The notes beneath the pieces are model-generated. The model saw only the letters and a program-made list of their open reading frames with translations, searched no databases and was not told the origin of the DNA. Shown one piece after another: positions 18,955-28,649 of a stretch of 64,000 nt of DNA. Numbering within the stretch: position 1 is the stretch's first letter; every line of letters begins with the position of its first letter. The position numbers and the translations under genes were made by a program. The DNA comes from Lihuaxuella thermophila (GTDB taxonomy: Bacteria; Bacillota; Bacilli; Thermoactinomycetales; Thermoactinomycetaceae): the NCBI RefSeq assembly GCF_900110165.1, contig NZ_FOCQ01000002.1:186001-250000 (forward strand), written 5' to 3'.

Positions 18955-19365
18955 TCATACCCTTTCCTTGAAATACAGATTGGAGTAATTGATGTAGCTT
19001 TCCTCGTCGTTTAACAGGAGGCACACCCATGCAGGGCTTCCAGATCGTTGGTTTCGTTTGAATGAAGCTCATTGGCCTTCGTAAAAAAGCCGAACCTCCT
19101 CAGATCTGGAGGCGGATAAACAACTTTTGGCCATGAGCAATACTTGAGTGTATTTTACCATTTCATTTTCCTTTTTCGCCATTCTTTCGGCTCTTTCCAA
19201 TATTTCGTTGGCCAGCGTGTACTCTTTTTTCTCAAAATAAACCTTTCCCAGGTTTAAGTATGCTTCAAGAATCAACCGATGTCGTCGCTTCATTTTATGG
19301 ATCCGTGGTCCTGTAAATTTATTGAAACTTTCAATATAGATTTTGCTGTATATGAATACTATCAT
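18955..19365 (-). pseudogene. Decayed C-terminal part of a TPR-type regulator
   Basis: The first open segment contains clear TPR-like repeats (AYLNLGKVYFEKKEYTLA). Coding similarity then continues through two frame changes: KANELHSNETNDLEALHGCAS in a second frame, and LLNDEESYINYSNLYFKERV ending in TGA at 18955-18957 in a third. No helix-turn-helix or start region remains. This is how the C-terminal half of an HTH-TPR (PlcR/NprR/Rap-like) regulator looks after decay. A strong AAGGAGG followed by ATG lies immediately after the stop, where such systems often encode a signalling peptide. Confidence 0.6.
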
Positions 19366-19438
19366 GACAATACACTATGAAGATTATAAAAAATAGGCAA
19401 TATATATGTTATTATGAAAGAAAAACGTGATGGAGTAG

Positions 19439-19759
19439 ATGATAAAGATGTTTAAAATGATCGCTCTATACAAAGAAATGGATGATCCGAGTTTTGAGGA
19501 CTTCTACAGGAATGAATTTTTGCCCAAACTTCTCAGGGTTCCTGGTGTAGTTAAAGTGAGGGTCAATCGTTTGGTCTCCACTGGAATATCATCAGAGAAG
19601 TACGCGTTACTGGCTGAAACTTATTACGAAAGTGCGGAGGCAATGGAAGCTGCGATGAAAAGACCTGAAGCAGCCGAGATCACAAAGATGATATTAGAAA
19701 AAGCAGCAGGTTCTATATCAATTTATTTCGCTCCAGATGAGGAAGTATATACGAAATAA
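19439..19759 (+). CDS. EthD-domain protein
   Basis: 106 residues. MIALYKEMDDPSFEDFYRNEFLP and the following PGVVKVRVNR are typical of EthD-like dimeric alpha-beta barrel proteins, found with monooxygenases and aromatic polyketide tailoring enzymes. ATGs at 19439 and 19448 are both possible; GGAG lies close upstream but spacing is imperfect for either. It lies 86 bp before the type III polyketide synthase in the same orientation. A joint pathway is inferred. Base composition is AT-richer than the flanking core genes. Confidence 0.7.
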   Translation: MIKMFKMIALYKEMDDPSFEDFYRNEFLPKLLRVPGVVKVRVNRLVSTGISSEKYALLAETYYESAEAMEAAMKRPEAAEITKMILEKAAGSISIYFAPDEEVYTK

Positions 19760-19845
19760 ATTCACTCCGTTTATAGAATTGTTTTAGCATTTGATTTGTA
19801 ATGTTTTACACTTAATTAAATAAAACTTCTCCGGGGGAATCTAAA

Positions 19846-20904
19846 ATGCCAGTAATTGCTTCCGTTGCAACCTCTGTCCCGTCTCTAATTTATACTCAAG
19901 AGCACGCGAAGCAGTTTGCCAAGGATTTTTTTGCTGAAGCCCTTCAGAAAAAGCTGAACAGACTCTTACCTGTATTTGAAAACAGTCGAATCGATCAGCG
20001 ATACTTAATTGTTCCGCTTGAATGGCACTACCGTCGTCCAAACTTTAAAGATCGGAATGCATTGTTTCTGGATAATTTCGTCAAACTTGGGAAAGAGTCT
20101 ATCACAAATTGTTTGCAGCAAGTCAAGATGAGACCCGAGGAAATCGACCATATTCTTTTCGTCACTACTACAGGCATAGTTCCACAAGGTTTTATCGCTC
20201 ATTTTTATGCCGAGGTGGGATTAAGGCCCGATTGCCGTTCTTCGATGATCTGGGGACAGGGGTGTGCAGGTGGAGCAGGTGCGGTAGCCAGAGCGGCTGA
20301 TATCGCTCGTGCTTATCCAGAAGGTAAGATTCTTGTGTATTGCATGGAGTCATCCAGCTTAATCTACTCCCTGGCTGAAGATTTGTCCTCAGAACACCTT
20401 ATTCAAGTCAGTTTGTTTGGTGATGGAGCAGCTGCTGTACTGGTTGTCGGTGACTCTGTCGCAATTGACGGTCCTCACATTCTTTCCTCAAAAACATCCT
20501 TCGTCCCTGATACAGCGGAATTGGTTCGTTTTCAGGCGGGAATCCATGGAATCGAAGGATTCATTTCCAGACAACTTCCCTCTGCGGTTTATGAAAATAT
20601 CGAAGAACTGGTAAGTGGTTTTTTATCCGAACAAGGACTATCAGTTCGAGATGTCCAACACCTTATCGTCCATCCAGGTGGACGAAAGATATTAGAAGCC
20701 ATAGAAGAACGTTTGCAACTTTCATCCGATCAACTGGTACATTCGTGGGAAGTTTTACGGACTCATGGAAATACCCTCTCCAGTAGTGTGCTATTTGTTT
20801 TAGAGAGGGAGATGGCGGATCAACATGGGTCAGGAGAGTTGGGACTCATGGTGGCACTTGGTCCAGGGCTTGCTTGCGAGCAAGTGTTGTTACAGTGGAA
20901 CTAG
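19846..20904 (+). CDS. Type III polyketide synthase (chalcone/stilbene synthase family, BpsA-like)
   Basis: 352 residues, the normal length for a type III PKS. The catalytic triad is visible: Cys in IWGQGCAGGAGAV (about 136-148), His in IVHPGGRKIL and Asn in THGNTLSSSV. LFGDGAAAVL and the closing GLMVALGPGLACEQVLL also fit. These homodimeric enzymes extend acyl-CoA starters with malonyl-CoA to alkylpyrones or alkylresorcinols. Bacillus bpsA is paired with a methyltransferase gene; none is next to this one. A terminator follows about 50 bp downstream. Confidence 0.88.
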   Translation: MPVIASVATSVPSLIYTQEHAKQFAKDFFAEALQKKLNRLLPVFENSRIDQRYLIVPLEWHYRRPNFKDRNALFLDNFVKLGKESITNCLQQVKMRPEEIDHILFVTTTGIVPQGFIAHFYAEVGLRPDCRSSMIWGQGCAGGAGAVARAADIARAYPEGKILVYCMESSSLIYSLAEDLSSEHLIQVSLFGDGAAAVLVVGDSVAIDGPHILSSKTSFVPDTAELVRFQAGIHGIEGFISRQLPSAVYENIEELVSGFLSEQGLSVRDVQHLIVHPGGRKILEAIEERLQLSSDQLVHSWEVLRTHGNTLSSSVLFVLEREMADQHGSGELGLMVALGPGLACEQVLLQWN

Positions 20905-20957
20905 GATCTCCTTTCAATGATATAGAAATAACCACACCTTCCACTTATTTATTGCAT

Positions 20958-20984
20958 CAAGGGGAATTTATCCCCTTGTTTTAT
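20958..20984 (+). terminator. Terminator after the type III PKS gene
   Basis: The stem CAAGGGGA / TCCCCTTG is followed by TTTTATT. The rest of the 369-bp gap (20985-21244) is AT-rich; I see no gene or recognisable site in it. Confidence 0.75.
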
Positions 20985-21244
20985 TAATCAAAAGCCAAAA
21001 ATACAGGATATGATCATGGAAAGTACTTACAAGTCACTTACCAAATGAAGTGAAATTCCTTGATCCATAAAAAATCGTGACTCTTTCAAGATGTGAACCC
21101 TAAAAGGACCGTGAAAATACTTTAATGGGTGATGTTCATGGTAAGTAAATTCACCCGCGATATTGAAGACCATTTATGAAAGACCATATATGATGCAAAG
21201 ACAGGATGGTCAGTTATCATAAAAAATCCAATACAGTCAGCCGT

Positions 21245-21282
21245 AAAAAATGGGGAATGAAAGCTGAATGCGTTCATTCCCC
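21245..21282 (-). terminator. Terminator of the 78-aa gene
   Basis: A 10-bp stem GGGGAATGAA / TTCATTCCCC (21252-21282) is followed, reading leftward, by ATTTTTTACGG. It partly overlaps the 3' end of the gene at 21274-21510. Confidence 0.8.
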
Positions 21283-21510
21283 GATATTTTCCTCAAACCA
21301 TAATTGCAATTCTTTCAGCGTGTTAAAACTGAAGATTTCTTCCCCGTTTTGCCCGTCATCGGTTCCTGCTTTTCCGCGTAAAGTGATCCGCCCTTCTTGC
21401 GGTGAGACGAGGACCGCATACGGGTGGTGAAGATGGATATATCGTGAATCCTGGTCGGGATCGAACCAGTTTTTGCTGTGCAAAAACGCGTGCACTTGTG
21501 ATGTGTCCAA
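21274..21510 (-). CDS. Hypothetical protein, 78 aa
   Basis: TTG start at 21510 with GGAGGAG 8 nt upstream. Composition is soluble, with aromatic and His-rich patches (WFDPDQDSRYIHLHHPYAVLV) followed by two beta-like strands and a C-terminal helix (FNTLKELQLWFEENI). There is no signal peptide or membrane helix. I do not recognise the family. Its own terminator and ribosome site support a real gene. Confidence 0.6.
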   Translation of the reverse strand: MDTSQVHAFLHSKNWFDPDQDSRYIHLHHPYAVLVSPQEGRITLRGKAGTDDGQNGEEIFSFNTLKELQLWFEENIGE

Positions 21511-21710
21511 GCGATCAGCTCCTCCGCCTGTTCCCTGTTAAAACTCTTTCAACAAATAGGATGGATTTCCGATCCTTCCGCTATTCAAGCAAAAATATTG
21601 CCATCCTTTTTTACCACAACACAGATTTCTGTTTTCATCTAAGGAAAGAAATACGTATGAGTAACTTCTCTGCTTTATAAATGCATTCCGCAAAAAAAGG
21701 GTACGTGCAC

Positions 21711-21746
21711 AAAAAACCAGCATCCGCATTCACCTGCGGATGCTGG
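21711..21746 (-). terminator. Terminator of purA
   Basis: A perfect 12-bp stem CCAGCATCCGCA / TGCGGATGCTGG is followed, reading leftward, by TTTTTTGTG, 10 bp beyond the purA stop. Confidence 0.9.
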
Positions 21747-21756
21747 TTGGGTTTGG

Positions 21757-23043
21757 TCATGCATACACCGGGCGCACCTGGATCGTTTGGTCACGGTCCG
21801 GCCCGACGGAGAAGATGGCAAGCGGGATCCCCGTCAAATGGGTGACCCGTTCGACATAATGCTGGGCTTCGATGGGCAGGTCGTGCAGGCTGCGCACGCC
21901 GGTAATATCTTCTTTCCAGCCCGGCAATTCTTCATAGACGGGCTTGCACTTGGCCAGTACTTCCAGGCTGGCCGGATAGTTTTCGATGATTTTTCCCTCG
22001 CATTCATAGGCGGTACAGATTTTGATCGGATCGAGACCGGTGAGCACGTCCAGGGAGTTCAGGGACAGGCCGGTGATTCCGCTCACACGGCGGGCATGGC
22101 GCACAACCACGCTGTCAAACCAGCCGACACGGCGCGGGCGGCCCGTGGTGGTTCCGTACTCCCGTCCCACTTCGCGAATTCGGTCGCCGATCTCATTGTG
22201 AAGCTCCGTGGGGAATGGGCCGTCGCCGACACGGGTGGTGTAGGCTTTGGCTACTCCGACCACATGATGTATCTTGGTCGGGCCGACTCCGGAACCGATA
22301 CACACGCCCCCGGCCACCGGATTGGAAGAGGTGACGAACGGATAAGTCCCCTGGTCGATGTCCAGCATCACGCCTTGCGCTCCCTCAAACAGGACCCGGC
22401 GCCCCTGGTCAATCGCGTCATTCAGGACAACGGAGGTATCCGTAACATAAGGGCGGATTCTTTCCGCACATTGCATGTAAGTCTCGTAAATCTCTTCAAA
22501 GGTAAACCCTTCTGTTTGATACAGCTTTTCCAGCAAACGGTTTTTTTCCTCCAGATTGCGCTTCAATTTCTCGGCAAATTGGTCCGGAAAGAGCAAATCA
22601 CCGACACGGATTCCGACCCGGGCGGCTTTATCCATGTAGGCAGGGCCGATCCCTTTACCGGTCGTTCCGATCTTGCCGCTGCCTTTGCGGGTTTCTTCGG
22701 CCTTATCCAGCTTGATATGATAAGGCATGATCAGATGGGCCCGGTCCGAAATGCGCAAGTTATCCGTGGAAATGCCATGTTCGTGGAGATAGTCCAATTC
22801 CTGGACTAAAGCTTCCGGATTAATCACCATTCCGTTGCCAAGAACGCAGACTTTATCCCGATAGAAAATTCCCGACGGAATCATGTGCAGCTTATAGCGC
22901 GTTCCCCCAAACACAATGGTGTGTCCGGCGTTATTTCCCCCTTGGTAACGCGCGACGACTTCCGCTTTCTCGGCAAGAAAATCGGTAATTTTCCCCTTGC
23001 CTTCGTCTCCCCACTGAGTACCCACTACAACCACCGTGGACAT
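21757..23043 (-). CDS. purA: Adenylosuccinate synthase PurA
   Basis: 428 residues, the standard length. Starts [23 protein letters not shown], with the GDEGKGK GTP-binding loop, and contains [20 protein letters not shown] and [13 protein letters not shown]. It makes adenylosuccinate from IMP, aspartate and GTP, the first step from IMP to AMP. It is a single gene with its own terminator and PurR-type boxes upstream. Confidence 0.98.
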   Translation of the reverse strand: MSTVVVVGTQWGDEGKGKITDFLAEKAEVVARYQGGNNAGHTIVFGGTRYKLHMIPSGIFYRDKVCVLGNGMVINPEALVQELDYLHEHGISTDNLRISDRAHLIMPYHIKLDKAEETRKGSGKIGTTGKGIGPAYMDKAARVGIRVGDLLFPDQFAEKLKRNLEEKNRLLEKLYQTEGFTFEEIYETYMQCAERIRPYVTDTSVVLNDAIDQGRRVLFEGAQGVMLDIDQGTYPFVTSSNPVAGGVCIGSGVGPTKIHHVVGVAKAYTTRVGDGPFPTELHNEIGDRIREVGREYGTTTGRPRRVGWFDSVVVRHARRVSGITGLSLNSLDVLTGLDPIKICTAYECEGKIIENYPASLEVLAKCKPVYEELPGWKEDITGVRSLHDLPIEAQHYVERVTHLTGIPLAIFSVGPDRDQTIQVRPVYA

Positions 23044-23077
23044 CGATTCATCCTCCTCACAGCGGCGGCTTTCACCG

Positions 23078-23158
23078 TTTTTCCGAACATTAAATTTGAC
23101 ACATCATTTATTTTAGCAATAAAAACTAGGAAGAGTCAATAAAAATACGAACATTAAA
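23078..23158 (-). promoter_or_regulatory. purA promoter with two PurR-type boxes
   Basis: Minus-strand promoter: -35 TTGACT (23134-23139), 18-nt spacer, -10 TAAAAT (23110-23115). Two PurBox-like sequences with the conserved CGAAC core, TTTTCCGAACATTAAA (23078-23093) and AAAATACGAACATTAAA (23142-23158), bracket it. Both read in the same direction. PurR repression of purA is known in Bacillus; its operation here is inferred. Confidence 0.65.
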
Positions 23159-23175
23159 CCGATGATACGGTTATT

Positions 23176-24522
23176 TTATTCGTGAAAATCTTTGTGTTTC
23201 ATTTCCAGGCTCAAAAATTTATTGTAGTTCTTCAGGAATAAGAGTTCCACTTTTCCTACGGGACCATTCCTCTGCTTTCCGATAATGAGCTCGGCGATGT
23301 TCTTTTTTTCGGAATCCTCGTTGTAATAGTCATCCCGATAGAGAAAGGCTACGAGATCGGCATCTTGCTCAATCGATCCCGATTCCCTCAAATCCGACAG
23401 CATGGGCCGCTTATCCTGCCGCTGTTCTACTGCGCGGGAGAGCTGGGACAGCGCGATCACGGGAACGTCCAGTTCGCGCGCCATCAATTTGAGCGACCGT
23501 GAAATCTCGGAAATTTCCTGTTGACGGCTTTCTCCCCCGCGGCCGGAAATCAATTGGAGGTAGTCGATCACGACCAGTCCCAGCCCGTGTTCGGCTTGCA
23601 GACGGCGCAATTTCGCGCGAATGTCGTAAACGGTGACCCCCGGCGTGTCATCGATAAAAATCGGTGCTTCGCTCAACGTACTGATCGCCATCGTGAGCTT
23701 TTCCCAATCTTCCTCATTCAGGTTTCCCGTGCGAAACGCCTGGGCATCGATATTTCCTTCTGCGGCCAGCATTCTCATCACCATCTGAGCGGCCGACATC
23801 TCCAGGTTGAAGATGGCCACCGTTTTCCCGGCACGCACGGCCACATTTTGCGCTACGTTTAAGGCGAAAGCCGTTTTGCCCATACTGGGACGGGCAGCCA
23901 GAATAATCAAGTCAGATCCTTTAAATCCGGAAGTCATGCGGTCCAGATCGACGAAACCGGAGGGAATTCCGTTTATCCCGCTTTTATTGAAGTGAAGGGC
24001 TTCGATCTGCTCATATGACTCGATCAATACATCGCGAATGGGAATAAACCCTCCACGGATCCTGCGCTGGGAGATTTCCAATATTCTCTTTTCCGCTTCA
24101 TTTAAAACTTGGGTGACTTCCTCACCACCCGTATACCCGGCAGCGGCAATCTGGGTGGCAGTCCTGATCAAGCGGCGGAGAATCGCTTTTTCTTCCACTA
24201 TTTTTGCGTAATAATCCACATTGGCCGCGGTGGGCACGACACTGGCCAACTCGGTGAGATAGGGGACTCCCCCCACCTCTTCCAGCAGCTTTCTGTCTTG
24301 CAGCTCCGATGTCAGGGTGACTAAGTCGACCGGTTCCCCTTTTTCGGCCAGATCATTGATGACTTGAAACAGCCGCTGATGAGCTTGCCGGTAAAAATCT
24401 TCAGCTTTGAGGCGTTCATTGACGGAGATCAAAACCGATGGTTCAAGCAAAATAGCTCCGAGAACAGCCTGCTCTGCTTCGTGGTTGTGCGGTGGAAGGC
24501 GATCTGCAAAAAGATCACTCAT
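23176..24522 (-). CDS. dnaB: Replicative DNA helicase DnaB (DnaC in Bacillus)
   Basis: 448 residues from the ATG at 24522 (MSDLFADRLPPHNHEAEQAV), with GGAGGG upstream; the longer frame is not typical of the family. An N-terminal DnaB domain is followed by a RecA-like motor with Walker A ARPSMGKTAFALN, Walker B GLVVIDYLQLI and QLSRAVEQRQDKRP. It is the hexameric fork helicase. It lies between rplI and purA, as in Bacillus. Confidence 0.97.
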   Translation of the reverse strand: MSDLFADRLPPHNHEAEQAVLGAILLEPSVLISVNERLKAEDFYRQAHQRLFQVINDLAEKGEPVDLVTLTSELQDRKLLEEVGGVPYLTELASVVPTAANVDYYAKIVEEKAILRRLIRTATQIAAAGYTGGEEVTQVLNEAEKRILEISQRRIRGGFIPIRDVLIESYEQIEALHFNKSGINGIPSGFVDLDRMTSGFKGSDLIILAARPSMGKTAFALNVAQNVAVRAGKTVAIFNLEMSAAQMVMRMLAAEGNIDAQAFRTGNLNEEDWEKLTMAISTLSEAPIFIDDTPGVTVYDIRAKLRRLQAEHGLGLVVIDYLQLISGRGGESRQQEISEISRSLKLMARELDVPVIALSQLSRAVEQRQDKRPMLSDLRESGSIEQDADLVAFLYRDDYYNEDSEKKNIAELIIGKQRNGPVGKVELLFLKNYNKFLSLEMKHKDFHE

Positions 24523-24545
24523 CAGTCCAAACCCTCCAATCCCAA

Positions 24546-24575
24546 CAAAAAAGCACTCCACCTCGGGTGGAGTCC
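24546..24575 (-). terminator. Terminator upstream of rplI, at the start of dnaB
   Basis: The hairpin ACTCCACC / GGTGGAGT (24555-24573) is followed, reading leftward, by GCTTTTTTG. It lies between the rplI stop and the dnaB start on the minus strand, so it separates the two units. Confidence 0.75.
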
Positions 24576-24633
24576 ATGGGTTCATGATTCGGGAAAACAA
24601 ACAACGCAAATCGGGCGAAGACCGATGAACTCT

Positions 24634-25080
24634 TTACTCTTCAACCACCTGGACAGACAGAGTGGCGGTAACTTCCGGGTGAAGTTTCACCGGTACTTTG
24701 GTCACGCCCAGGGAGCGGATCGGTTCATCCAACTGGATTTTTTTCTTATCCACATCCAGCTGGAATTTTTTCTTGAGCTCCTGGCTGATTTGTTTGGAAG
24801 TGATGGAGCCGAACACACGGCCGCCCTCTCCCGCCTTGGCAGACAGAGTCACGGTGATCTCACTCAGCTTTTGCCCCAGTTGCTTCGCTTTTTCAAGCTC
24901 TTCCGCTTTTTGTTTCTGCTCTTTTCTTTGCTGTGCTTTTAACGTGTTCATGTTCCCTTCGGTGGCGGGAATCGCCAATTTGCGCGGAATGAGAAAGTTG
25001 CGCGCGTATCCTTCAGAGACTTCTTTGACTTCTCCTTTTTTGCCGGTTCCTTTTACATCTTGCAGAAAGATGACTTTCAT
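24634..25080 (-). CDS. rplI: 50S ribosomal protein L9
   Basis: 148 residues from the ATG at 25080 ([18 protein letters not shown]); the 30 upstream in-frame codons lie inside gdpP. The N-terminal RNA-binding domain includes [13 protein letters not shown] long connecting helix (about 45-75) and a C-terminal domain follow. It overlaps the gdpP stop by four bases, so translation is probably coupled. Confidence 0.98.
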   Translation of the reverse strand: MKVIFLQDVKGTGKKGEVKEVSEGYARNFLIPRKLAIPATEGNMNTLKAQQRKEQKQKAEELEKAKQLGQKLSEITVTLSAKAGEGGRVFGSITSKQISQELKKKFQLDVDKKKIQLDEPIRSLGVTKVPVKLHPEVTATLSVQVVEE

Positions 25081-27047
25081 TCCCCTGAACCCCCACTCTC
25101 CATCGTTTCTTTTAATACTTCCAACAAGCGTTCCCTTGATTCTTTGATGGTCGTATTTTTGAGCTGGCATGCGGCATTGGTGAGATGCCCGCCGCCGCCC
25201 AGTTCTTCCATGATCAGCTGGACGTTTAAGTCTCCCAGCGATCTTGCGCTGATGGCTACCAGGCCGTCTTCCCGCTTCCCGATGACAAACGAGGCCGCTA
25301 CTCCCTGCATGTTCAAAAGCGTATCAGCCGCCTGGGCGATTAACAGCTGATCGTAGGTATCCTCTTCGCTGGCGACAGCCACGGCGATGTTTCCGTATAA
25401 AAGCTCTGTGTTTTTGATGATGTCCGCCCGTTTCAGGTATTGGGACAGATCTTCTTTTAACAGCGATTGAACCATCATCAGGTCGGCACCGTGTCGGCGG
25501 AGGAATGAGGCGGCTTCAAAGGTCCGCGAACCCGCCCGGAAAGCGAAGTTTTTGGTATCGACGACAATTCCGGCCAACAGAGCGGTCGCTTCCAGTGTAT
25601 CCATGGCCAGCCGGCCCTCCTGATACTGCAAGAGTTCCGTAACCAACTCGCTGGTCGATGAAGCGTAAGGCTCCAGATAAACCAGCACAGGGTCCTTGAC
25701 AAAATCTTCACCGCGGCGGTGATGGTCGATAACCACGATTCTTTCCGCCACTTCCAGCAAACGGGGTTCAATGGTGAGAGACGGTTTATGAGTATCGACC
25801 AAAATGAGCAATGTATCCGGTTCATTGGCCCACTGCCAGGCCCTTTCCGGGGAAATGACATGATCGCTTAAGTAATCATGTTCTCTCACGGCTGCCATCA
25901 GTCTTTCGATGGAAGGGTTTTCCTCATCCAGCACGATGTACGCCTCACAATCATTGAAGAGGGCAAACTTGACAACCCCGATCGCCGCTCCCAACGCATC
26001 CATATCCGGTTGAGTGTGGCCCATCACCAGCACCCGTTCGCTGTCCCGAATCAGATTGCTCATCGCATGGGAAATCACGCGGGCACGGACCCGGGTCCGC
26101 TTCTCCACCGCATTGGTTTTTCCGCCGAAAAAGACCAGGCGCTCCCCACTCTGAACGGCAGCCTGATCCCCGCCGCGTGCCAATGCGATATCCAGCGCAG
26201 CCTGGGCATTTTGCGACCGTTCAACCATTGTTTTCCCCACGCTGGCAATACCGATGCTTAAAGTGATGGGAATTTTATAGTGACGGGTCATTTCCCGCAC
26301 GACATCCAAGATGTCAAATTTTGATTTCATCATCCGTTCCAGGGATTGGTACTGCGTGACAAAAAACATTTTATCCGTATCAATGCGCTTTAAGGTGACA
26401 TTGTACTCCAGGGCCCATTTGGAAATGGCGCTGGTCAGATTGGATAAAAGCTCGGTGCTTTCCTGGTCTGACAAACCTTGTCCGGCCTCATCGAAGTTAT
26501 CCATATGCAGAAAACCGAGTACGGTTTGTTCATCCCGGTATTTTTTTTGCAGTTCATCCAAGCGGGAAACATCGCGAAAAAAATAAAGGCGCTCATTGGG
26601 CTGATGGATCACTTCATACGATTTGGAACCCATATGAAAGCGAAAGGGCTCTTCATGCTCCGCCTTCATTTTTTTCAATTCCGGGAATACATCGTCGACC
26701 GAAACTCCAACCAGACGCTCCCGTCCGCTCATCTTCTGCACAAAAGGGTTATGCCACTCCACCATCCTGTTGCGGTCATAAAGAAGGATACCGACAGGCA
26801 ACTGATCCAGGGCGGATTGATTCGCATTTTTTACCCGGTGGGTCAAAGTCAGAATATATTCCGTGAAATCCTTGCGAAACGCTCGTTCGGCACGGTATAA
26901 AACAAAGGCCAGAACCGCAAACAGCACAAAGCCCGCGATCCCGTATACCCATCGATAAGTAGAGAGCAAAGCGATCAAAAACAAACAAAAACACATAGCA
27001 AAAACCATGTGATATCCGTGCCAACGCTGGATCACAAATTTTGGCAT
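25077..27047 (-). CDS. gdpP: Cyclic-di-AMP phosphodiesterase GdpP
   Basis: 656 residues, near the usual 655-660. Two N-terminal membrane helices (about 13-50), a PAS-like domain, a degenerate GGDEF domain (about 170-305) and a DHH/DHHA1 catalytic part. Metal-binding motifs are intact: [29 protein letters not shown] and [11 protein letters not shown]. It hydrolyses c-di-AMP to pApA and thereby affects potassium balance and cell-wall stress. Cotranscribed with rplI. Confidence 0.97.
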   Translation of the reverse strand: MPKFVIQRWHGYHMVFAMCFCLFLIALLSTYRWVYGIAGFVLFAVLAFVLYRAERAFRKDFTEYILTLTHRVKNANQSALDQLPVGILLYDRNRMVEWHNPFVQKMSGRERLVGVSVDDVFPELKKMKAEHEEPFRFHMGSKSYEVIHQPNERLYFFRDVSRLDELQKKYRDEQTVLGFLHMDNFDEAGQGLSDQESTELLSNLTSAISKWALEYNVTLKRIDTDKMFFVTQYQSLERMMKSKFDILDVVREMTRHYKIPITLSIGIASVGKTMVERSQNAQAALDIALARGGDQAAVQSGERLVFFGGKTNAVEKRTRVRARVISHAMSNLIRDSERVLVMGHTQPDMDALGAAIGVVKFALFNDCEAYIVLDEENPSIERLMAAVREHDYLSDHVISPERAWQWANEPDTLLILVDTHKPSLTIEPRLLEVAERIVVIDHHRRGEDFVKDPVLVYLEPYASSTSELVTELLQYQEGRLAMDTLEATALLAGIVVDTKNFAFRAGSRTFEAASFLRRHGADLMMVQSLLKEDLSQYLKRADIIKNTELLYGNIAVAVASEEDTYDQLLIAQAADTLLNMQGVAASFVIGKREDGLVAISARSLGDLNVQLIMEELGGGGHLTNAACQLKNTTIKESRERLLEVLKETMESGGSGE

Positions 27048-27276
27048 CGTTCTATCCCCTCAAAACTGCACCTTGCTTGATCCGCAATTCCCGCTTGATC
27101 ATAGTTCTATTTTACCCTAGTTCTCACCAGGAGCAACTATTCCAGACCAAGCAAAATTGACCAGTGCCGCGTTCCTCCTTCTTCAGTGCCATCCAAGTTC
27201 GCCGTCTCCGCCGGGTATTTCCAAAGGACAGCCTCCCTGTACGAGATGGGGGGATGCCTGAAAGTCGCCAGTTCAT

Positions 27277-28185
27277 CTAATCCCTTTGCTTGATCTTTTC
27301 ACGCAATCTTGTGCCCGCATCCAGCATGCCCAACAATTGGAGAATCACCGAAAACCGAGTCATGAGAATCAAAAAGGCAAGGATGAGCCAGGCATTGCTT
27401 TTATGGTAGTGGTGAAGGAAAAACGAGAGAAAGGAAAATGCTTGAATCAGGAATAAGGTTTGCAATACCCACAGCACTCCCAGCAATATCGAGAGAGTGG
27501 AAGGGTTTGCTTCCATAAACAAAGACAGAGCGAGCATCACGACATAAAAGAAGAAAAACGGACGCGGCAACCGCCATTCACGGAAAGCAGGCAAGTATTT
27601 CCCGGGAAATTGGAATCGTTGAAGCCATCGGCGCCCTACCCAGAAATTAAGCAAAGCCATCGGGATTAACAGAAAAAGAAGCAGCACGGGGATAAAGGAT
27701 TCGATCGGCGGAATGGTGAAGTCTGCCGGAAGAACTCCTGCCGTTTCCAGCATTCGCTTGGTGTATGCCCATTCAGCTTCCCAGCTTTTACGCAATCCGT
27801 CGATCATGCCAAACCAATATTGCCCGGCAAACAATATTGCCCATACACCGATCAGCCCGGCTACCAATCCGCTTAAAACGACATCCGTACCCGAAGCCGT
27901 TTCCCGGGCGTAGAAATGCCCCATGGTAAGCCCGACCACTAAGGCAAACAGAGAGAGAAAAGCAAGGGCAGGACTGGGAAACAGGTACAGAATAATCCCG
28001 ATGAACAACACAGGCAAAATAAAAGCCAGCAAGCGTTGTTTTGCCTTTAAGATCAGGAAGGGAAGGGGGAGGAACCAAATGGCTGCCAAATTGACAACCG
28101 GCACGGTCAGGGCGGCGAGAAGCAGAAAAAACAGCCCTGTAGCTAACAGACCCTCTTTGACTACCCCTATGTTGTTCTCCGTCAA
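27277..28185 (-). CDS. yybS: YybS-family integral membrane protein (DUF2232)
   Basis: 302 residues with about eight membrane helices and no long soluble domain. The position directly before gdpP-rplI-dnaB matches yybS of Bacillus, whose function is not established. The gene carries a perfect Noc-binding palindrome at 27597-27610. The MazG-like gene ends 7 bp upstream, suggesting cotranscription. Confidence 0.85.
   Translation of the reverse strand: MTENNIGVVKEGLLATGLFFLLLAALTVPVVNLAAIWFLPLPFLILKAKQRLLAFILPVLFIGIILYLFPSPALAFLSLFALVVGLTMGHFYARETASGTDVVLSGLVAGLIGVWAILFAGQYWFGMIDGLRKSWEAEWAYTKRMLETAGVLPADFTIPPIESFIPVLLLFLLIPMALLNFWVGRRWLQRFQFPGKYLPAFREWRLPRPFFFFYVVMLALSLFMEANPSTLSILLGVLWVLQTLFLIQAFSFLSFFLHHYHKSNAWLILAFLILMTRFSVILQLLGMLDAGTRLREKIKQRD
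27597..27610. promoter_or_regulatory. Noc-binding site (NBS)
   Basis: The 14-bp palindrome ATTTCCCGGGAAAT matches the published NBS consensus at every base. It lies inside yybS, 10 kb from the noc gene in this window. NBS sites recruit Noc, which blocks Z-ring assembly over the nucleoid. Confidence 0.85.
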
Positions 28186-28192
28186 ACAACTG

Positions 28193-28504
28193 TCACCTCT
28201 TGTTCAGGTATTCTTCAAGCGTAGACAAGTCACCATACCACTCTTCCAACTGATGACCGTCTCTGGCGTGCTCACGCAATTTTTCCACCACTGACCGATC
28301 TATTTCCCGGTAGGAAAAGCCCATGCGGCGCGCCAACACATAAACGGAGACAATCAAACTGGACAAACTATCTATGATCACATGCTGGTTCGCATAATGG
28401 ATCCCTTTAAAGAGATTGGCAATCTGATCAAGGATTTCTGTCTTCAGCCAATCGATCACTTTGACACTTTTTGCAAATTGGACTCCGCGTTCTGGCCGGT
28501 TCAT
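28193..28504 (-). CDS. MazG-like family protein
   Basis: 103 residues from the ATG at 28504 behind GGAGGAG. VIDWLKTEILDQIANLFKGI, ARRMGFSYREIDRSVVEKL and EEWYGDLSTLEEYL match the small MazG-like proteins of Bacilli found beside yybS. MazG relatives hydrolyse nucleoside triphosphates, but in these short proteins activity is unproven. It lies 7 bp before yybS on the same strand. Confidence 0.75.
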   Translation of the reverse strand: MNRPERGVQFAKSVKVIDWLKTEILDQIANLFKGIHYANQHVIIDSLSSLIVSVYVLARRMGFSYREIDRSVVEKLREHARDGHQLEEWYGDLSTLEEYLNKR

Positions 28505-28612
28505 ACGTGATCTACTCCTCCAAATCCAAACAGATTTAGGAGAAGCTTCCACATAATACGGCCATTTTCCTGCTTTTTTTGTTTTCTGCTGAGGAAGCCC
28601 GCAAGTTGATAT

Positions 28613-28642
28613 AAAAAACAGAGGCGGTGCGACCCGCCCCTG
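28613..28642 (-). terminator. Terminator of rpsF-ssb-rpsR
   Basis: The stem CAGAGGCGG / CCGCCCCTG is followed, reading leftward, by TTTTTTAT, a few bases after the rpsR stop. Confidence 0.85.
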
Positions 28643-28649
28643 TTATGGA

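Noticed and set aside
18692-19072. 126-aa minus-strand open frame
   Set aside because: It passes through parts of the decayed TPR gene in the wrong frame and through a terminator; no coherent protein.
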